Below, piece by piece: positions 15,960 to 24,435 of a DNA stretch of 64,000 bases. The notes beneath the pieces are model-generated. The model was not told the DNA's origin. It did no database searches and worked only from the letters and a program-made list of their open reading frames with translations. Within the stretch, counting starts at the first letter, position 1; each line of letters starts with the position of its first letter. Source of the stretch: Curvibacter microcysteis (GTDB lineage Bacteria > Pseudomonadota > Gammaproteobacteria > Burkholderiales > Burkholderiaceae_C); assembly GCF_028649455.1 (NCBI RefSeq), contig NZ_JAQSIO010000002.1:682001-746000 (forward strand), read 5' to 3'. Made by a program: the position numbers and the translations under genes.

Positions 15960-16988
15960 ATGACCCACTCTGCTGTTTCCCCCCGCGCCCTGACTCGCCT
16001 GACGGCCGCCTGGCGGCCCGTGGCCCTGGCCGCTTGCGCCCTGGCGGCCCTGGCGGGCAGCACGACGGCCCGCGCCGACGAGCCTTTTGTCTACATGACC
16101 AACTGGTACGCCCAGGCCGAGCACGGTGGCTTCTACCAAGCCCTGGCCACGGGCTTGTACAAGAAGGCGGGTCTGGACGTCAGCCTCAAGATGGGCGGCC
16201 CGCAGGTCAATGTGGTGCAGATCATGGCCGCCGGCCAGGCCGACTGCGTGATGGGCTCCAGCGATTTGCAAATGGTGCAGATTCGCGAAGGCGGCGTGCC
16301 CGTGACCACGGTGGCGGCCATGTTCCAGAAAGACCCCCAGGTGCTGATCGGCCACGAGGACGTGAAGAAGTTTGAAGACCTCAAGGGCAAGACCATCCTG
16401 ATTGCGGGTTCGGCGCAAAAGGGCTTTTGGCCCTGGCTCAAGGCCAAGTACGGCTTCACCGACGCCCAGACCCGGCCCTACACCTTCAACATCCAGCCCT
16501 TTGTGGCCGACAAGAACTCGGCCCAGCAGGGCTACCTGACCTCGGAACCCTTTGCCATCCAGAAGGCGGGCGTCAAAGCGACGACCTTGATGTTCAGCGA
16601 CCACGGCTTCCCGGCCTACGCCACCACCGTGTCCTGCATGGACAAGACGGTCAAGGACCGCAAGAAGGCCGTGGCCGCCTTCGTCAAAGCCTCGGCCGAG
16701 GGCTGGAAGAGCTACCTGGCCGACCCCGCCCCGGGCAATGCCTTGATCAAGAAGGACAACCCGCAGATGAGCGACGAGCAACTGGCCTACAGCGTGGCCA
16801 AGCTCAAGGAGACCGGCATGATCGGCGGCGGCGACGCGGCCAGCCAGGGCATCGGTGTCATGACCGACGCGCGCATCAAGGCCAGTTACGACTTCCTGGT
16901 CAGCACCAAGCTGATCGACCCGGCCAAGGTCAAGCCCACCGAGGCCTACAGCACTGAGTTCGTGAAAGACCTCAAGGTCCTGCCCTGA
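15960..16988 (+). CDS. ABC transporter substrate-binding protein, NMT1/THI5-like
   Basis: A 342-aa periplasmic binding protein. A signal peptide covers about residues 1-37, with an AxA-type site (TTARADEP). The mature start FVYMTNWYAQAEHGGFYQAL and the GQADCVMGSSDLQMVQ block are typical of the NMT1/ThiY/SsuA group, which binds pyrimidines, formylaminopyrimidine, sulfonates or aromatic acids. A GGAG ribosome site lies just upstream. It begins the transporter operon behind the second sigma-54 promoter, so it probably captures the substrate of the adjacent catabolic enzymes. Confidence 0.85.
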   Translation: MTHSAVSPRALTRLTAAWRPVALAACALAALAGSTTARADEPFVYMTNWYAQAEHGGFYQALATGLYKKAGLDVSLKMGGPQVNVVQIMAAGQADCVMGSSDLQMVQIREGGVPVTTVAAMFQKDPQVLIGHEDVKKFEDLKGKTILIAGSAQKGFWPWLKAKYGFTDAQTRPYTFNIQPFVADKNSAQQGYLTSEPFAIQKAGVKATTLMFSDHGFPAYATTVSCMDKTVKDRKKAVAAFVKASAEGWKSYLADPAPGNALIKKDNPQMSDEQLAYSVAKLKETGMIGGGDAASQGIGVMTDARIKASYDFLVSTKLIDPAKVKPTEAYSTEFVKDLKVLP

Positions 16989-17072
16989 CGCCTGGCCTGC
17001 GCCGCGCCCTGCGCCCCGGTGGGCGAGGGCAGGGCGCTGCTCCATGACCTCCTTGTCCCTGAAAGCCCTGGC

Positions 17073-17912
17073 ATGAGTCCTGACACCTTGCAGCCCGCTG
17101 CCGCCGCCACCCGCTCGCCTTCGGCGGGTGATGAGGTGCCTGCGGTCGACATCCTGTCGGCCGAGAAGACCTATCCCAATGGCACGCGGGCCCTGCTGCC
17201 CGTGGACCTGAGCCTGCGCGAGGGCGAGTTCGTCACCTTGCTCGGTCCCTCGGGCTGCGGCAAGAGCACATTGCTGAAGATGATTGCCGGCCTGCTCGAG
17301 CCCAGCGACGGCCGCCTGTTGCTGTGGCGCAAGCCCGTGGCTGAACTGGCCCAGACCGGGCGCAAGATGGCCTTCGTGTTCCAGTCGCCCACGCTCATGC
17401 CCTGGGCCACGGTGCGCAGCAATGTGCGCCTGCCCCTGGACCTGGCGGGTGTGCCGCGCGCCGAGGCCGAGGCCCGGGTCAGCGAGGTGTTGGCCCTGGT
17501 GGGCTTGGCCAAGTTTGACCAGGCCCTGCCGCGCGCGCTGTCGGGCGGCATGCAGATGCGGGTGTCGATCGCCCGCGGCCTGGTCACCGAGCCCGACCTG
17601 CTGCTGATGGACGAGCCCTTTGGCGCCCTCGACGAAATCACGCGCCACAAGCTGGACGCTGAGCTGCTGGAGTTGTGGCGCAAGAAAAAGCTCACGGTGA
17701 TCTTCGTCACCCACTCCATCCACGAGGCGGTGTTCCTGTCCAGCCGGGTGGTGATGATGGCGGCCCGCCCGGGCCGGGTGGTGGAGCAGTTCCAGATCGA
17801 CGAACCCCACCCCCGCACCGCCGACTTTTTGGTGAGCCCGCAGTTCGCCGTCCACGCGCGCCAGTTGCAAGACAGCCTGCTGCGCGCCAGTCACGAGGAG
17901 GACCACCCATGA
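17073..17912 (+). CDS. ABC transporter ATP-binding protein (SsuB/TauB/ThiZ type)
   Basis: A 279-aa ATPase with Walker A GPSGCGKS, Q-loop FVFQSPTLMPWATV, signature LSGGMQMRVSIARGL, Walker B LLLMDEPFGALDE and switch His in FVTHSIHEAVFL. It energises the NMT1-type importer. The ATG at 17073 is preferred; a GTG at 17019 is also in frame. Its stop overlaps the permease start as ATGA. Confidence 0.9.
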   Translation: MSPDTLQPAAAATRSPSAGDEVPAVDILSAEKTYPNGTRALLPVDLSLREGEFVTLLGPSGCGKSTLLKMIAGLLEPSDGRLLLWRKPVAELAQTGRKMAFVFQSPTLMPWATVRSNVRLPLDLAGVPRAEAEARVSEVLALVGLAKFDQALPRALSGGMQMRVSIARGLVTEPDLLLMDEPFGALDEITRHKLDAELLELWRKKKLTVIFVTHSIHEAVFLSSRVVMMAARPGRVVEQFQIDEPHPRTADFLVSPQFAVHARQLQDSLLRASHEEDHP

Positions 17913-18727
17913 GCCGCCCAGCCGCTCCCGCGTGGTTGCACCGGCCCCAGGTGCAGCGCGTGGTTTACCCCGTCTTGGTGGGGGTGTTTTTGCTCGCTCT
18001 CTGGCAGGGCTTGGTGACGGGGCTGGAGTTGCCCCCTTACCTGGTGCCCAGCCCGGTGCTGATGTTCAAGACCCTGGTCAACGACGCTCCCACCCTGGGC
18101 CTGGCCCTGTGGGTCACGGTCAAGGTCACCTTGCTGGCCTTTGTGCTGGCCACGGTGGTGGGGGTGTTGATCTCCTTTGTGTTTGTGCAGAGCCAGCGCA
18201 TCGAGACGGCGCTGTTCCCTTACGCGGTGCTGTTGCAGGTCACGCCGATTGTGGCGGTGGCGCCCTTGATCATCATCTGGGTGCGCGACGCCACGCTGTC
18301 CATGGTGATCTGCGCGGCCCTGGTGGCCTTGTTTCCGATCATCAGCAACACCACCCTGGGCCTGCGCAGCGTGGAGCCCGACCTGCAAGCCTACTTCCAG
18401 CTGAACCGCGCGACGCGCTGGCAGTCGCTGGTGCGCCTGCGCATCCCCAGCGCCTTGCCTTACTTTTTCGGTGGCCTGCGCATCTCCAGCGGCCTGGCCT
18501 TGATTGGCGCGGTGGTGGCCGAGTTCGTGGCGGGCACGGGCGGCGCAGGGGCGGGTCTGGCCTACCAAATTCTGCAGGCCGGCTTTCAGCTCAACATCCC
18601 GCGCATGTTTGCGGCGCTGCTGCTGATTTCGTTCACAGGTGTGGCCTTGTTCGCCCTGATGTCCTGGCTCAGCCGCTGGGCCCTGGGCGGTTGGCACGCC
18701 AGCGAGACCTCGCGTGAGGGCGGCTGA
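17909..18727 (+). CDS. ABC transporter permease (SsuC/ThiX type)
   Basis: A 272-aa integral membrane protein with about six hydrophobic helices and the cytoplasmic coupling region around AYFQLNRATRWQSLVRLRIPSALPYFFGGLR. It pairs with the ATPase before it (ATGA overlap). No ribosome site beyond the GAGGAGG in the end of the ATPase gene is needed. Confidence 0.9.
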   Translation: MSRPAAPAWLHRPQVQRVVYPVLVGVFLLALWQGLVTGLELPPYLVPSPVLMFKTLVNDAPTLGLALWVTVKVTLLAFVLATVVGVLISFVFVQSQRIETALFPYAVLLQVTPIVAVAPLIIIWVRDATLSMVICAALVALFPIISNTTLGLRSVEPDLQAYFQLNRATRWQSLVRLRIPSALPYFFGGLRISSGLALIGAVVAEFVAGTGGAGAGLAYQILQAGFQLNIPRMFAALLLISFTGVALFALMSWLSRWALGGWHASETSREGG

Positions 18728-18779
18728 GCCCCCTTCGGATCCTTATGAGTTGCCCCTTTTTGATGGCTGGAGAGAGACC

Positions 18780-20135
18780 ATGACCGCTTGCACCGTGGCC
18801 GCCACCGAGCTGCCCCAACACCTGCCGATGATCGACTGGATCACCGACCCCTCCCGCGTGGCCCGCCTGTCGCAGGACTTTGCCTGGTTCAGCCCGGTGC
18901 TCAAGCGCGATTTGCAGGGCAAGGTGGGCGAGGTGGTGGCGCGCCCGCGCACCGAGGAGGAGATTCGCCAGGTGGTGGGCCTGTGCGCCCGGGAGGGCGT
19001 GCCCATCACCGTGCGCGGCAGTGGGACCGGCAACTACGGCCAGTGCACGCCACTGGAAGGCGGCGTGGTCCTTGATTTGAGTGCGTACAACAGCTTTCTC
19101 TGGTGCCGGGGCCAGGTCGGCCGGGCCCAGGCCGGGATCCGCTTGGCTGACTTTGACGAGCGTTGTCGCCCCCAGGGGCAGGAGTTGCGCTGGCTGCCGT
19201 CCACCTTCCGCAGCGCCACCCTGGGGGGGCTGTTTGGCGGCGGCTTTGGCGGCGCGGGCTCCATCACCTACGGCCCACTGGCGGCGCCTGGCAATGTGCT
19301 GGGCGTGAAGGTGATGTCCGTCGAGCCGGAGCCCCAGGTGCTGGAGCTGCGCGGCGCCGAGGCCATGTTGCTGCACCACACCTATGGCGCCAATGGCATC
19401 GTGCTGGAGTTGGAAGTGGCCTTGGCCCCTGCCACACCCTGGCTGGAGTGCCTGGTCGAGTTGGATGACTTCGAGGCCGCTCTGCAGCTGGCCAGTGAGT
19501 TCGGTGCCGCCCCCGGTCTGCTGAAAAAGGAGGTGTGCTTTTTGGGCGCGCCGATCGCGGACTACTTCACCGCCTTGGCCGAGCACCTGACGCCAGGCGC
19601 CCATGTGTTGCTGTTGGTGCTGGCCCCCGAAGCCGAGTCCACCTTGCAGGAGATGGTGGCACGCCATGGCGGCCGCCTGTGCTACCGAAAAAGTGCCGAC
19701 GAAGTGGCCGCCAGTCACCGCACCCTGCTGGAATACACCTGGAACCACACCACGCTGCATGCGCTCAAGGTGGACAAGGGCCTGACCTACATCCAAAGCG
19801 GTTTTGACCCTCAGCGCTACCAGGCTCAGGTGCTGGCGCTCGAACAGGCGCTGGCCGGCGAGGTGTTGATGCACCTGGAGTTCCTGCGCACCAAAGAGGG
19901 GGCTTTCACCTGCAGCGGTTTGCAGATCATCCGCTACAGCAGCGAGGCGCGGCTCAACGAGATCATGCAGACCTACCGCGACCAAGGCGTCTTCATCAAC
20001 AACCCCCACGTCTACGTGGTGGAGGACGGCAAACAAGCTGGGCAACTGGCGCCGGGCGTATTGGCCATGAAGCGGCGTTTTGACCCCCAGGGCTTGCTCA
20101 ACCCAGGCAAGCTGCGCAGCTGGATGAGCGCCTGA
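18780..20135 (+). CDS. FAD-linked (PCMH/VAO-type) oxidase
   Basis: A 451-aa FAD-binding oxidoreductase. The FAD pyrophosphate loop is seen in ITVRGSGTGNYGQCTP, with a second block TLGGLFGGGFGGAGSITYGPL. The C-terminal cap ends in RFDPQGLLNPGKL, as in glycolate oxidase GlcD and D-lactate dehydrogenase relatives. A GGAGAG site lies 6 bases before the ATG at 18780. It begins 52 bases after the permease and is probably in the same operon, providing an oxidative step for the heterocycle route. Substrate unknown. Confidence 0.8.
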   Translation: MTACTVAATELPQHLPMIDWITDPSRVARLSQDFAWFSPVLKRDLQGKVGEVVARPRTEEEIRQVVGLCAREGVPITVRGSGTGNYGQCTPLEGGVVLDLSAYNSFLWCRGQVGRAQAGIRLADFDERCRPQGQELRWLPSTFRSATLGGLFGGGFGGAGSITYGPLAAPGNVLGVKVMSVEPEPQVLELRGAEAMLLHHTYGANGIVLELEVALAPATPWLECLVELDDFEAALQLASEFGAAPGLLKKEVCFLGAPIADYFTALAEHLTPGAHVLLLVLAPEAESTLQEMVARHGGRLCYRKSADEVAASHRTLLEYTWNHTTLHALKVDKGLTYIQSGFDPQRYQAQVLALEQALAGEVLMHLEFLRTKEGAFTCSGLQIIRYSSEARLNEIMQTYRDQGVFINNPHVYVVEDGKQAGQLAPGVLAMKRRFDPQGLLNPGKLRSWMSA

Positions 20136-20171
20136 GGGCTTGGCTGGGGCGCTTTGTCAAAGCCGCCTAGC

Positions 20172-20927
20172 TCACAAGCGCGGCAGCACGCAGGCCAGGG
20201 TCAGGCCCAGCGAGGCGCTGAAGATGCCGACGCCCAGCGCTCGGCGCCGATTCATCTGGACCCACAAGACCAGGCCAGACAGCGACAGAAAGATCATGCT
20301 GCCGGCCAGGGCATCCACCAGAAGGATCCAGGGCACGCTCATCCCTGTGCCCTTGTGCAGGTTGTTCAGCGTGGCCAGCACACCGTTGTGGGTCGTGGTC
20401 ACGCCGACCGATCGGTTGCCTTGCCAGTATTCGACCTGCACCAGGGCATGGGGGCCGCCGAAGTTGAACTGCCAACGCTCGGGTTGACGCAGCACCGGGG
20501 CAGAGCCAGGGGCGCTTTTGTCGGTCCAGGGCACGGGACGACTGGGGTCCACCCGCACCGTGTTCGGTCCCTTGTCGAGCCCCAGCGCGGTTTGGAGCCA
20601 TTGCGCCATCTCGTCCTGGGTGGTCGGAGCAGGCTCAGGCAGGGTGAGCTGGGATTGTTCGCGCACCTGGGCCACCGGCGGCAGCTTGAGCACCGCGCGG
20701 TGGTTCAGCCAAATGCCACTGAGCCCGAACACCAAGCCCAGCACCGCGCCCCAGAGACCGATCCACCCGTGCGTTTTGCGCGTCCACTGCACAAAGCTGG
20801 CATAGCGAGAACGTGTTGAAGTGGCCGAGGTCCGCACTGGGGTCTGAGGGGCGGACGCCGTGACTGGGGCCGAGGCGGGCGAGTGGGGCAAGCCCGTGGT
20901 GGTGGCCGATCGGATGGCGGTGTTCAT
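20172..20927 (-). CDS. PepSY-associated membrane protein
   Basis: A protein of about 251 aa with one helix near residues 60-80 (WIGLWGAVLGLVFGLSGIWLN), a periplasmic loop, and C-terminal helices after NLHKGTGMSVPWILLVDALAGS. These are hallmarks of the PepSY-associated TM family, often linked to siderophore or ferric-iron reduction. The ATG at 20927 is preferred over a TTG at 20954. A Fur box lies upstream at 21033-21050, so iron repression is expected. It has no TonB receptor next to it. Confidence 0.8.
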   Translation of the reverse strand: MNTAIRSATTTGLPHSPASAPVTASAPQTPVRTSATSTRSRYASFVQWTRKTHGWIGLWGAVLGLVFGLSGIWLNHRAVLKLPPVAQVREQSQLTLPEPAPTTQDEMAQWLQTALGLDKGPNTVRVDPSRPVPWTDKSAPGSAPVLRQPERWQFNFGGPHALVQVEYWQGNRSVGVTTTHNGVLATLNNLHKGTGMSVPWILLVDALAGSMIFLSLSGLVLWVQMNRRRALGVGIFSASLGLTLACVLPRL

Positions 20928-21032
20928 GGTGTGGGCAGTTCGCAGCGGGGGCAACAGGCCATGAAAAGCGGGCGAGCGCCTTCAGTGCTGGGGCCCTCAA
21001 GGGCGCAGAGGTGGAGAGTGTTATAAATTTTA

Positions 21033-21050
21033 AATGAGAATTAATCTCAT
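21033..21050. promoter_or_regulatory. Fur box
   Basis: AATGAGAATTAATCTCAT contains TGAGAAT and AATCTCA in 7-1-7 form, close to the AATGAGAAT...ATTCTCATT Fur boxes of many Gram-negative bacteria. It lies about 105 bases before the PepSY gene start in a locally AT-rich stretch. Confidence 0.7.
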
Positions 21051-21184
21051 ATATTTTCTGATGTCAAGTCCCCGTCTCGGCTTGGTAAAGATCCGCTGGG
21101 CCTGTGGTCCTGTCACCGGAGCCCGGCCTGAACCCCTGATTGGGGCCGGTTCATGACCTCCAGATGACCTGCCTCAAAAAATAT

Positions 21185-21201
21185 TTGTTGCAGCGCAACA
21201 A
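21185..21201. promoter_or_regulatory. Upstream palindrome of the phasin promoter (PhaR-like operator)
   Basis: TTGTTGC and GCAACAA form a perfect 7-3-7 inverted repeat just upstream of the predicted -35. Phasin genes are normally controlled by PhaR, which binds TGC/GCA-rich palindromes; assignment to PhaR is inference. Confidence 0.55.
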
Positions 21202-21208
21202 AAAACAC

Positions 21209-21236
21209 TTGCAAAGCTTTTGGGTGGCCCTAAGAT
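21209..21236 (+). promoter_or_regulatory. Predicted sigma-70 promoter of phaP
   Basis: TTGCAA at 21209-21214 and TAAGAT at 21231-21236 are separated by 16 bases. The start site would be near 21243, about 70 bases before the phasin ATG. Confidence 0.6.
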
Positions 21237-21243
21237 AGGCTCT

Positions 21244-21260
21244 ATGCTGCACTGCAACAT
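21244..21260. promoter_or_regulatory. Second palindrome at the phasin transcription start
   Basis: ATGCTGCACTGCAACAT is a 17-bp near-palindrome (one mismatched pair) containing the same TGC...GCAACA half-site as 21185-21201. It covers the expected +1, so two copies flank the promoter. Confidence 0.5.
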
Positions 21261-21313
21261 CTCTCGGCAAGAGGGTTGGCGCAACGGCCCCTTTTTTAAC
21301 TCAGGAGCTTTTC

Positions 21314-21859
21314 ATGACCCAATTCAACGCCGACCAATTCGTTGCCGCCAACAAGGCTGCTGTGGCTGACTTCAGCGCGCTGGCCGTTACCGCCTTCGCT
21401 GGTTTCGAAAAGCTGGCTGAGTTCAACCTGGCCACCGCCAAGAACGCCCTGAGCGACTCGCTGGAGTCCCTGCAAGCCGTCACCGCGGCCAAGACCCCGC
21501 AAGACCTGCTGGCTGTGCAAGCCGCCCTGGTCCAGCCCGCAGCTGAAAAGCTGGCTGCCTACAGCCGCACTGTCTACCAAATCAGCAGCGAAACCGGTGC
21601 TGAACTGAGCAAGTCCACCGAAGCCAAGCTGGCCGAAGCCCAAAAGACCGTCTCCAGCGCCTTCGACGGCCTGCTGAAGAACGCCCCGGCTGGCAGCGAA
21701 GCCTTTGTGGCCGCTTTCAAGAGCGCTGTGAGCACCGGCCAGCAAGTGCTGGAATCGGCTCAAGCTTCGGCCAAGCAAGCGCTGGCCCAAGCTGAAGCCA
21801 ACGTGGCCACCGCCACCGACGCCGCTGTCAAGGCCGCCAAGACCGCTGCCAAGAAGTAA
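21314..21859 (+). CDS. phaP: Phasin, PHA granule-associated protein
   Basis: A 181-aa amphipathic helical protein that coats polyhydroxyalkanoate granules. The N-terminus (FVAANKAAVADFSALAVTAF, FNLATAKNALSDSLESLQAV) is the phasin_2 domain, and the C-terminus is an Ala/Lys-rich tail ending KAAKTAAKK. Codon use is very uniform, as in highly expressed genes. An AGGAG site lies 9 bases before the ATG. It is monocistronic, with its own promoter, paired palindromes and a terminator at 21896. Confidence 0.93.
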   Translation: MTQFNADQFVAANKAAVADFSALAVTAFAGFEKLAEFNLATAKNALSDSLESLQAVTAAKTPQDLLAVQAALVQPAAEKLAAYSRTVYQISSETGAELSKSTEAKLAEAQKTVSSAFDGLLKNAPAGSEAFVAAFKSAVSTGQQVLESAQASAKQALAQAEANVATATDAAVKAAKTAAKK

Positions 21860-21895
21860 ATCGCCTCAGGGCCAGGCCCTGATGACGACGACCTC

Positions 21896-21918
21896 AAGCC
21901 CCGCCGATGCGGGGCTTT
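21896..21918 (+). terminator. Rho-independent terminator after phaP
   Basis: AAGCCCCGC and GCGGGGCTT form a perfect 9-base stem with a CGAT loop, followed by T residues. It separates phaP from the convergent livF. Confidence 0.85.
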
Positions 21919-21973
21919 GTCGTTGGAGACGTTGTTTTTGGGGCCGCATCGGGCGGCGTGCCTGGGACGGGCT

Positions 21974-22693
21974 TCACACGCCGAGGTAGGTCTTCCACAG
22001 GCTGCGGTCACCATCCAGTGCGGCCGAGCTGCCCTGCCAAACGACCCGACCGCGTTCGAGGATGAAGTGCCTGTCCGCCAGCCGCAGCAGACGGTCGACG
22101 TACTTGTCGACCACCAGAATGGTTTGGCCAGCTGCGCGCAACTGGGCCAGGCATTGCCAGATTTCCTCACGGATCACGGGCGCCAGGCCCTCTGTCGCTT
22201 CGTCCAGGATCAGCAGCCGAGGGTTGGTGGACAGGGCGCGGCCAATGGCCAACATCTGTTGCTCGCCGCCTGAGAGCTGGTTGCCCAGGTTCTGCGCACG
22301 TTCTTTGAGGCGCGGAAACAGCTGGTAGATGCGGCTTGCCGTCCAACTGTCGCGTTGGCCGTTGCGCTGGTCGGCAAATGCCACCAGGTGCTCATGGACT
22401 GTCAGATTGGGGAAGCACTGGCGTCCCTCGGGGACCACGGCCATGCCCAGGCGGGCGATGGCATCGGGGCGCAGCCCGTGGATGGGGGTGCCGCCGAAGT
22501 GGATGCTCCCCTGGCGGGGCGTCAGGTCGCCGATGAGGGTCTTGAGGGTGGTGCTCTTGCCCATGCCATTGCGGCCCAGCAGCGTGACCACCTGCCCAGC
22601 CTCGATGCTCAGGTCGATGCCCAGCAGCACCTCGCTGGCACCGTAGCCAGCCTCCAGGCCACGCGCTTGGAGAAGGGGGATGGGGGCAGTCAT
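21974..22693 (-). CDS. livF: Branched-chain/aromatic ABC transporter ATP-binding protein LivF
   Basis: A 239-aa HAAT-type ATPase with Walker A GRNGMGKS, signature LSGGEQQMLAIGRAL and Walker B LLILDEATEGL. The usual LVEQN switch is VVDKY here, a variant also known in some LivF proteins. Its start overlaps the livG stop as ATGA. As last gene of the dioxygenase-livKHMGF string, it probably serves import of the aromatic substrate rather than leucine (inference). Confidence 0.9.
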   Translation of the reverse strand: MTAPIPLLQARGLEAGYGASEVLLGIDLSIEAGQVVTLLGRNGMGKSTTLKTLIGDLTPRQGSIHFGGTPIHGLRPDAIARLGMAVVPEGRQCFPNLTVHEHLVAFADQRNGQRDSWTASRIYQLFPRLKERAQNLGNQLSGGEQQMLAIGRALSTNPRLLILDEATEGLAPVIREEIWQCLAQLRAAGQTILVVDKYVDRLLRLADRHFILERGRVVWQGSSAALDGDRSLWKTYLGV

Positions 22694-23448
22694 GCGGCGG
22701 TCTCCGTGGTTTCCGTGCCCAGGTAGACGGCTTGCACCTGGGCGTGGTTGCGGATGGTCTCGACATCGCCAGAGAGCAGGACCTTGCCGTACACCAGCAC
22801 GGTGATGCGATCCGCCAAGGCGAACACCGCTTTCATGTCGTGTTCGATCAGCAAGATGGCCATGTCCTGGCGCAGTGAATGGATCAGCTCGGTCATGCGC
22901 TCGCTGTCCTCGGGGCCCATGCCGGCCATGGGTTCATCGAGCAACAGCAGCTTGGGCTGCGCCGCCAGCGCCAGGGCCACGTCCAGTTGCCTTTGTGCGC
23001 CGTGGGGCAGGGTGCCAGCGCAGCGTTGCAAGGCGTACGTCAAGCCCACGCGCGCGGCCAGCGCCTGGGCTGCCTCGACCAGGCCAGGGTCGCGACCTCG
23101 ATCGGCCCAGAAGCGAAAACTGCTCCCGGATTGCGCTTGCACGGCCAGCAGCAGGTTGTCGAGCACCGTGGCCTTGGGGAAGATGCTGGTGATCTGGAAG
23201 CAGCGGGACAGGCCAGCCCGGATGCGTGCCTCCATGGGCAGGGTCGTGAGCTTGGCGCCGTCGAGTTCGATCTGGCCTTCGTCGGGCAGCAGCAGGCCTG
23301 AGATCAGGTTCACCAGGGTGGATTTGCCGGCCCCGTTGGGCCCGATCAGGGCGTGAATTTCGTTCGGGTGCACTTCCAGCGCTACGTGGTCGGTGGCGAC
23401 CAGCGCGCCGAAGCGTTTCACCAATCCGTTGACAACAAACAGGCTCAT
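22690..23448 (-). CDS. livG: ABC transporter ATP-binding protein LivG
   Basis: A 252-aa ATPase with Walker A GPNGAGKS, the LivG-type signature LPHGAQRQLDVALAL, Walker B LLLLDEPMAGMG and the switch sequence LIEHDMKAVF. The ATG at 23448 overlaps the livM stop (ATGA). The longer frame upstream is shadow sequence within livM. Confidence 0.92.
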   Translation of the reverse strand: MSLFVVNGLVKRFGALVATDHVALEVHPNEIHALIGPNGAGKSTLVNLISGLLLPDEGQIELDGAKLTTLPMEARIRAGLSRCFQITSIFPKATVLDNLLLAVQAQSGSSFRFWADRGRDPGLVEAAQALAARVGLTYALQRCAGTLPHGAQRQLDVALALAAQPKLLLLDEPMAGMGPEDSERMTELIHSLRQDMAILLIEHDMKAVFALADRITVLVYGKVLLSGDVETIRNHAQVQAVYLGTETTETAA

Positions 23449-24422
23449 GCGATTTCTCCGGGGCTGGCTTGGGCCGCTTTCGAGGGGGTAGGGGCACGCC
23501 AATGCGCGACCACACTGGCCAGGCCTCGAGGCGCCACGAAAACGATCAGGATCAGCAGCAGGCCCAGGGGCAGGTGCCAGAACTCGGTCAGCTGCTTGGC
23601 GCCTTCCTCCAGCCCGATCCACACCATGGCCCCGACCGGCCCCCCCCAGCGCAGGCCGACACCACCAATCACCACCATGACGATGAGCGTGGCGGACTGG
23701 GTCCAATGCATCACCGAGGGGCTGACAAACGCGTTGTGCGACACCAGCAGCGCCCCGGACAGGCCGGCGATCGCGCCCGACAACGCAAACGCTGCCAGCA
23801 TCAGCTTGAACACCGGGTAGCCCATGGCCCGCATGCGGGTTTCGTTGTCACGCAAGCCCATCAAGGCGTGGCCAAAGCGTGAGTGGGTGGCGCGGTTCAG
23901 CCCGAGCATCACCAGAGCCAGCAAGGCGAGCACGACCCAATAGAACGTGGCTTCATCGGTGCTGTCCAGGCCCAGGCCCAATTGGGGGCGGGCGGCCAGG
24001 TTGTAGCCATCGTCTCCGCCATAGGCCCGCAGTGACACGGCCACGTAGTAAAGCATCTGCGCGAAGGCCAGCGTGCTCATGATCAGGTACACCCCCCGCG
24101 TGCGCAGGGCAATCAGGCCGATCAAGGCGGCCACCGCCCCGGCCACCAGCATGGCGGCGGGCCAGAGCAGCCAGGCCGATTCAAAGCCCGCGTCGTACAA
24201 GGCGACCAGCGCGTAGGCCCCCACGCCCACAAAGCCTGCGTGGCCCAGCGCCGCCATGCCGCCAAAGCCGAGGATGAAGTTCAGGCTGGCGGCCGCCAGC
24301 GCCACGATCATGGCGCGGCGCACGAAGCTGACATAGAAGTCCAAGCCCAGTGCCGGGGCCAAGAGGGGAAACAGTGCCAGCAAGGCACAGAGCAGGCAGG
24401 CGAGCCAACGTTCTGATTTCAT
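23445..24422 (-). CDS. livM: ABC transporter permease LivM
   Basis: An inner-membrane permease of 325 aa with about nine hydrophobic helices and the LivM block ASLNFILGFGGMAALGHAGF. I prefer the ATG at 24422, because AAGGA lies 7 bases before it and would abut the ATG at 24428 directly. Confidence 0.9.
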   Translation of the reverse strand: MKSERWLACLLCALLALFPLLAPALGLDFYVSFVRRAMIVALAAASLNFILGFGGMAALGHAGFVGVGAYALVALYDAGFESAWLLWPAAMLVAGAVAALIGLIALRTRGVYLIMSTLAFAQMLYYVAVSLRAYGGDDGYNLAARPQLGLGLDSTDEATFYWVVLALLALVMLGLNRATHSRFGHALMGLRDNETRMRAMGYPVFKLMLAAFALSGAIAGLSGALLVSHNAFVSPSVMHWTQSATLIVMVVIGGVGLRWGGPVGAMVWIGLEEGAKQLTEFWHLPLGLLLILIVFVAPRGLASVVAHWRAPTPSKAAQASPGEIA

Positions 24423-24435
24423 GGACATTTCCTTT

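Noticed and set aside
15591-17906. 771-codon open frame on the minus strand across the creatininase and ABC genes
   Set aside because: It is antisense to three well-recognised genes, its product is rich in His, Gln, Gly and Arg typical of GC-rich antisense shadow, and it has no family motif.
20136-20171. GCTTTG/CAAAGC repeat after the FAD oxidase as terminator
   Set aside because: The arms leave too short a loop and no T run follows.
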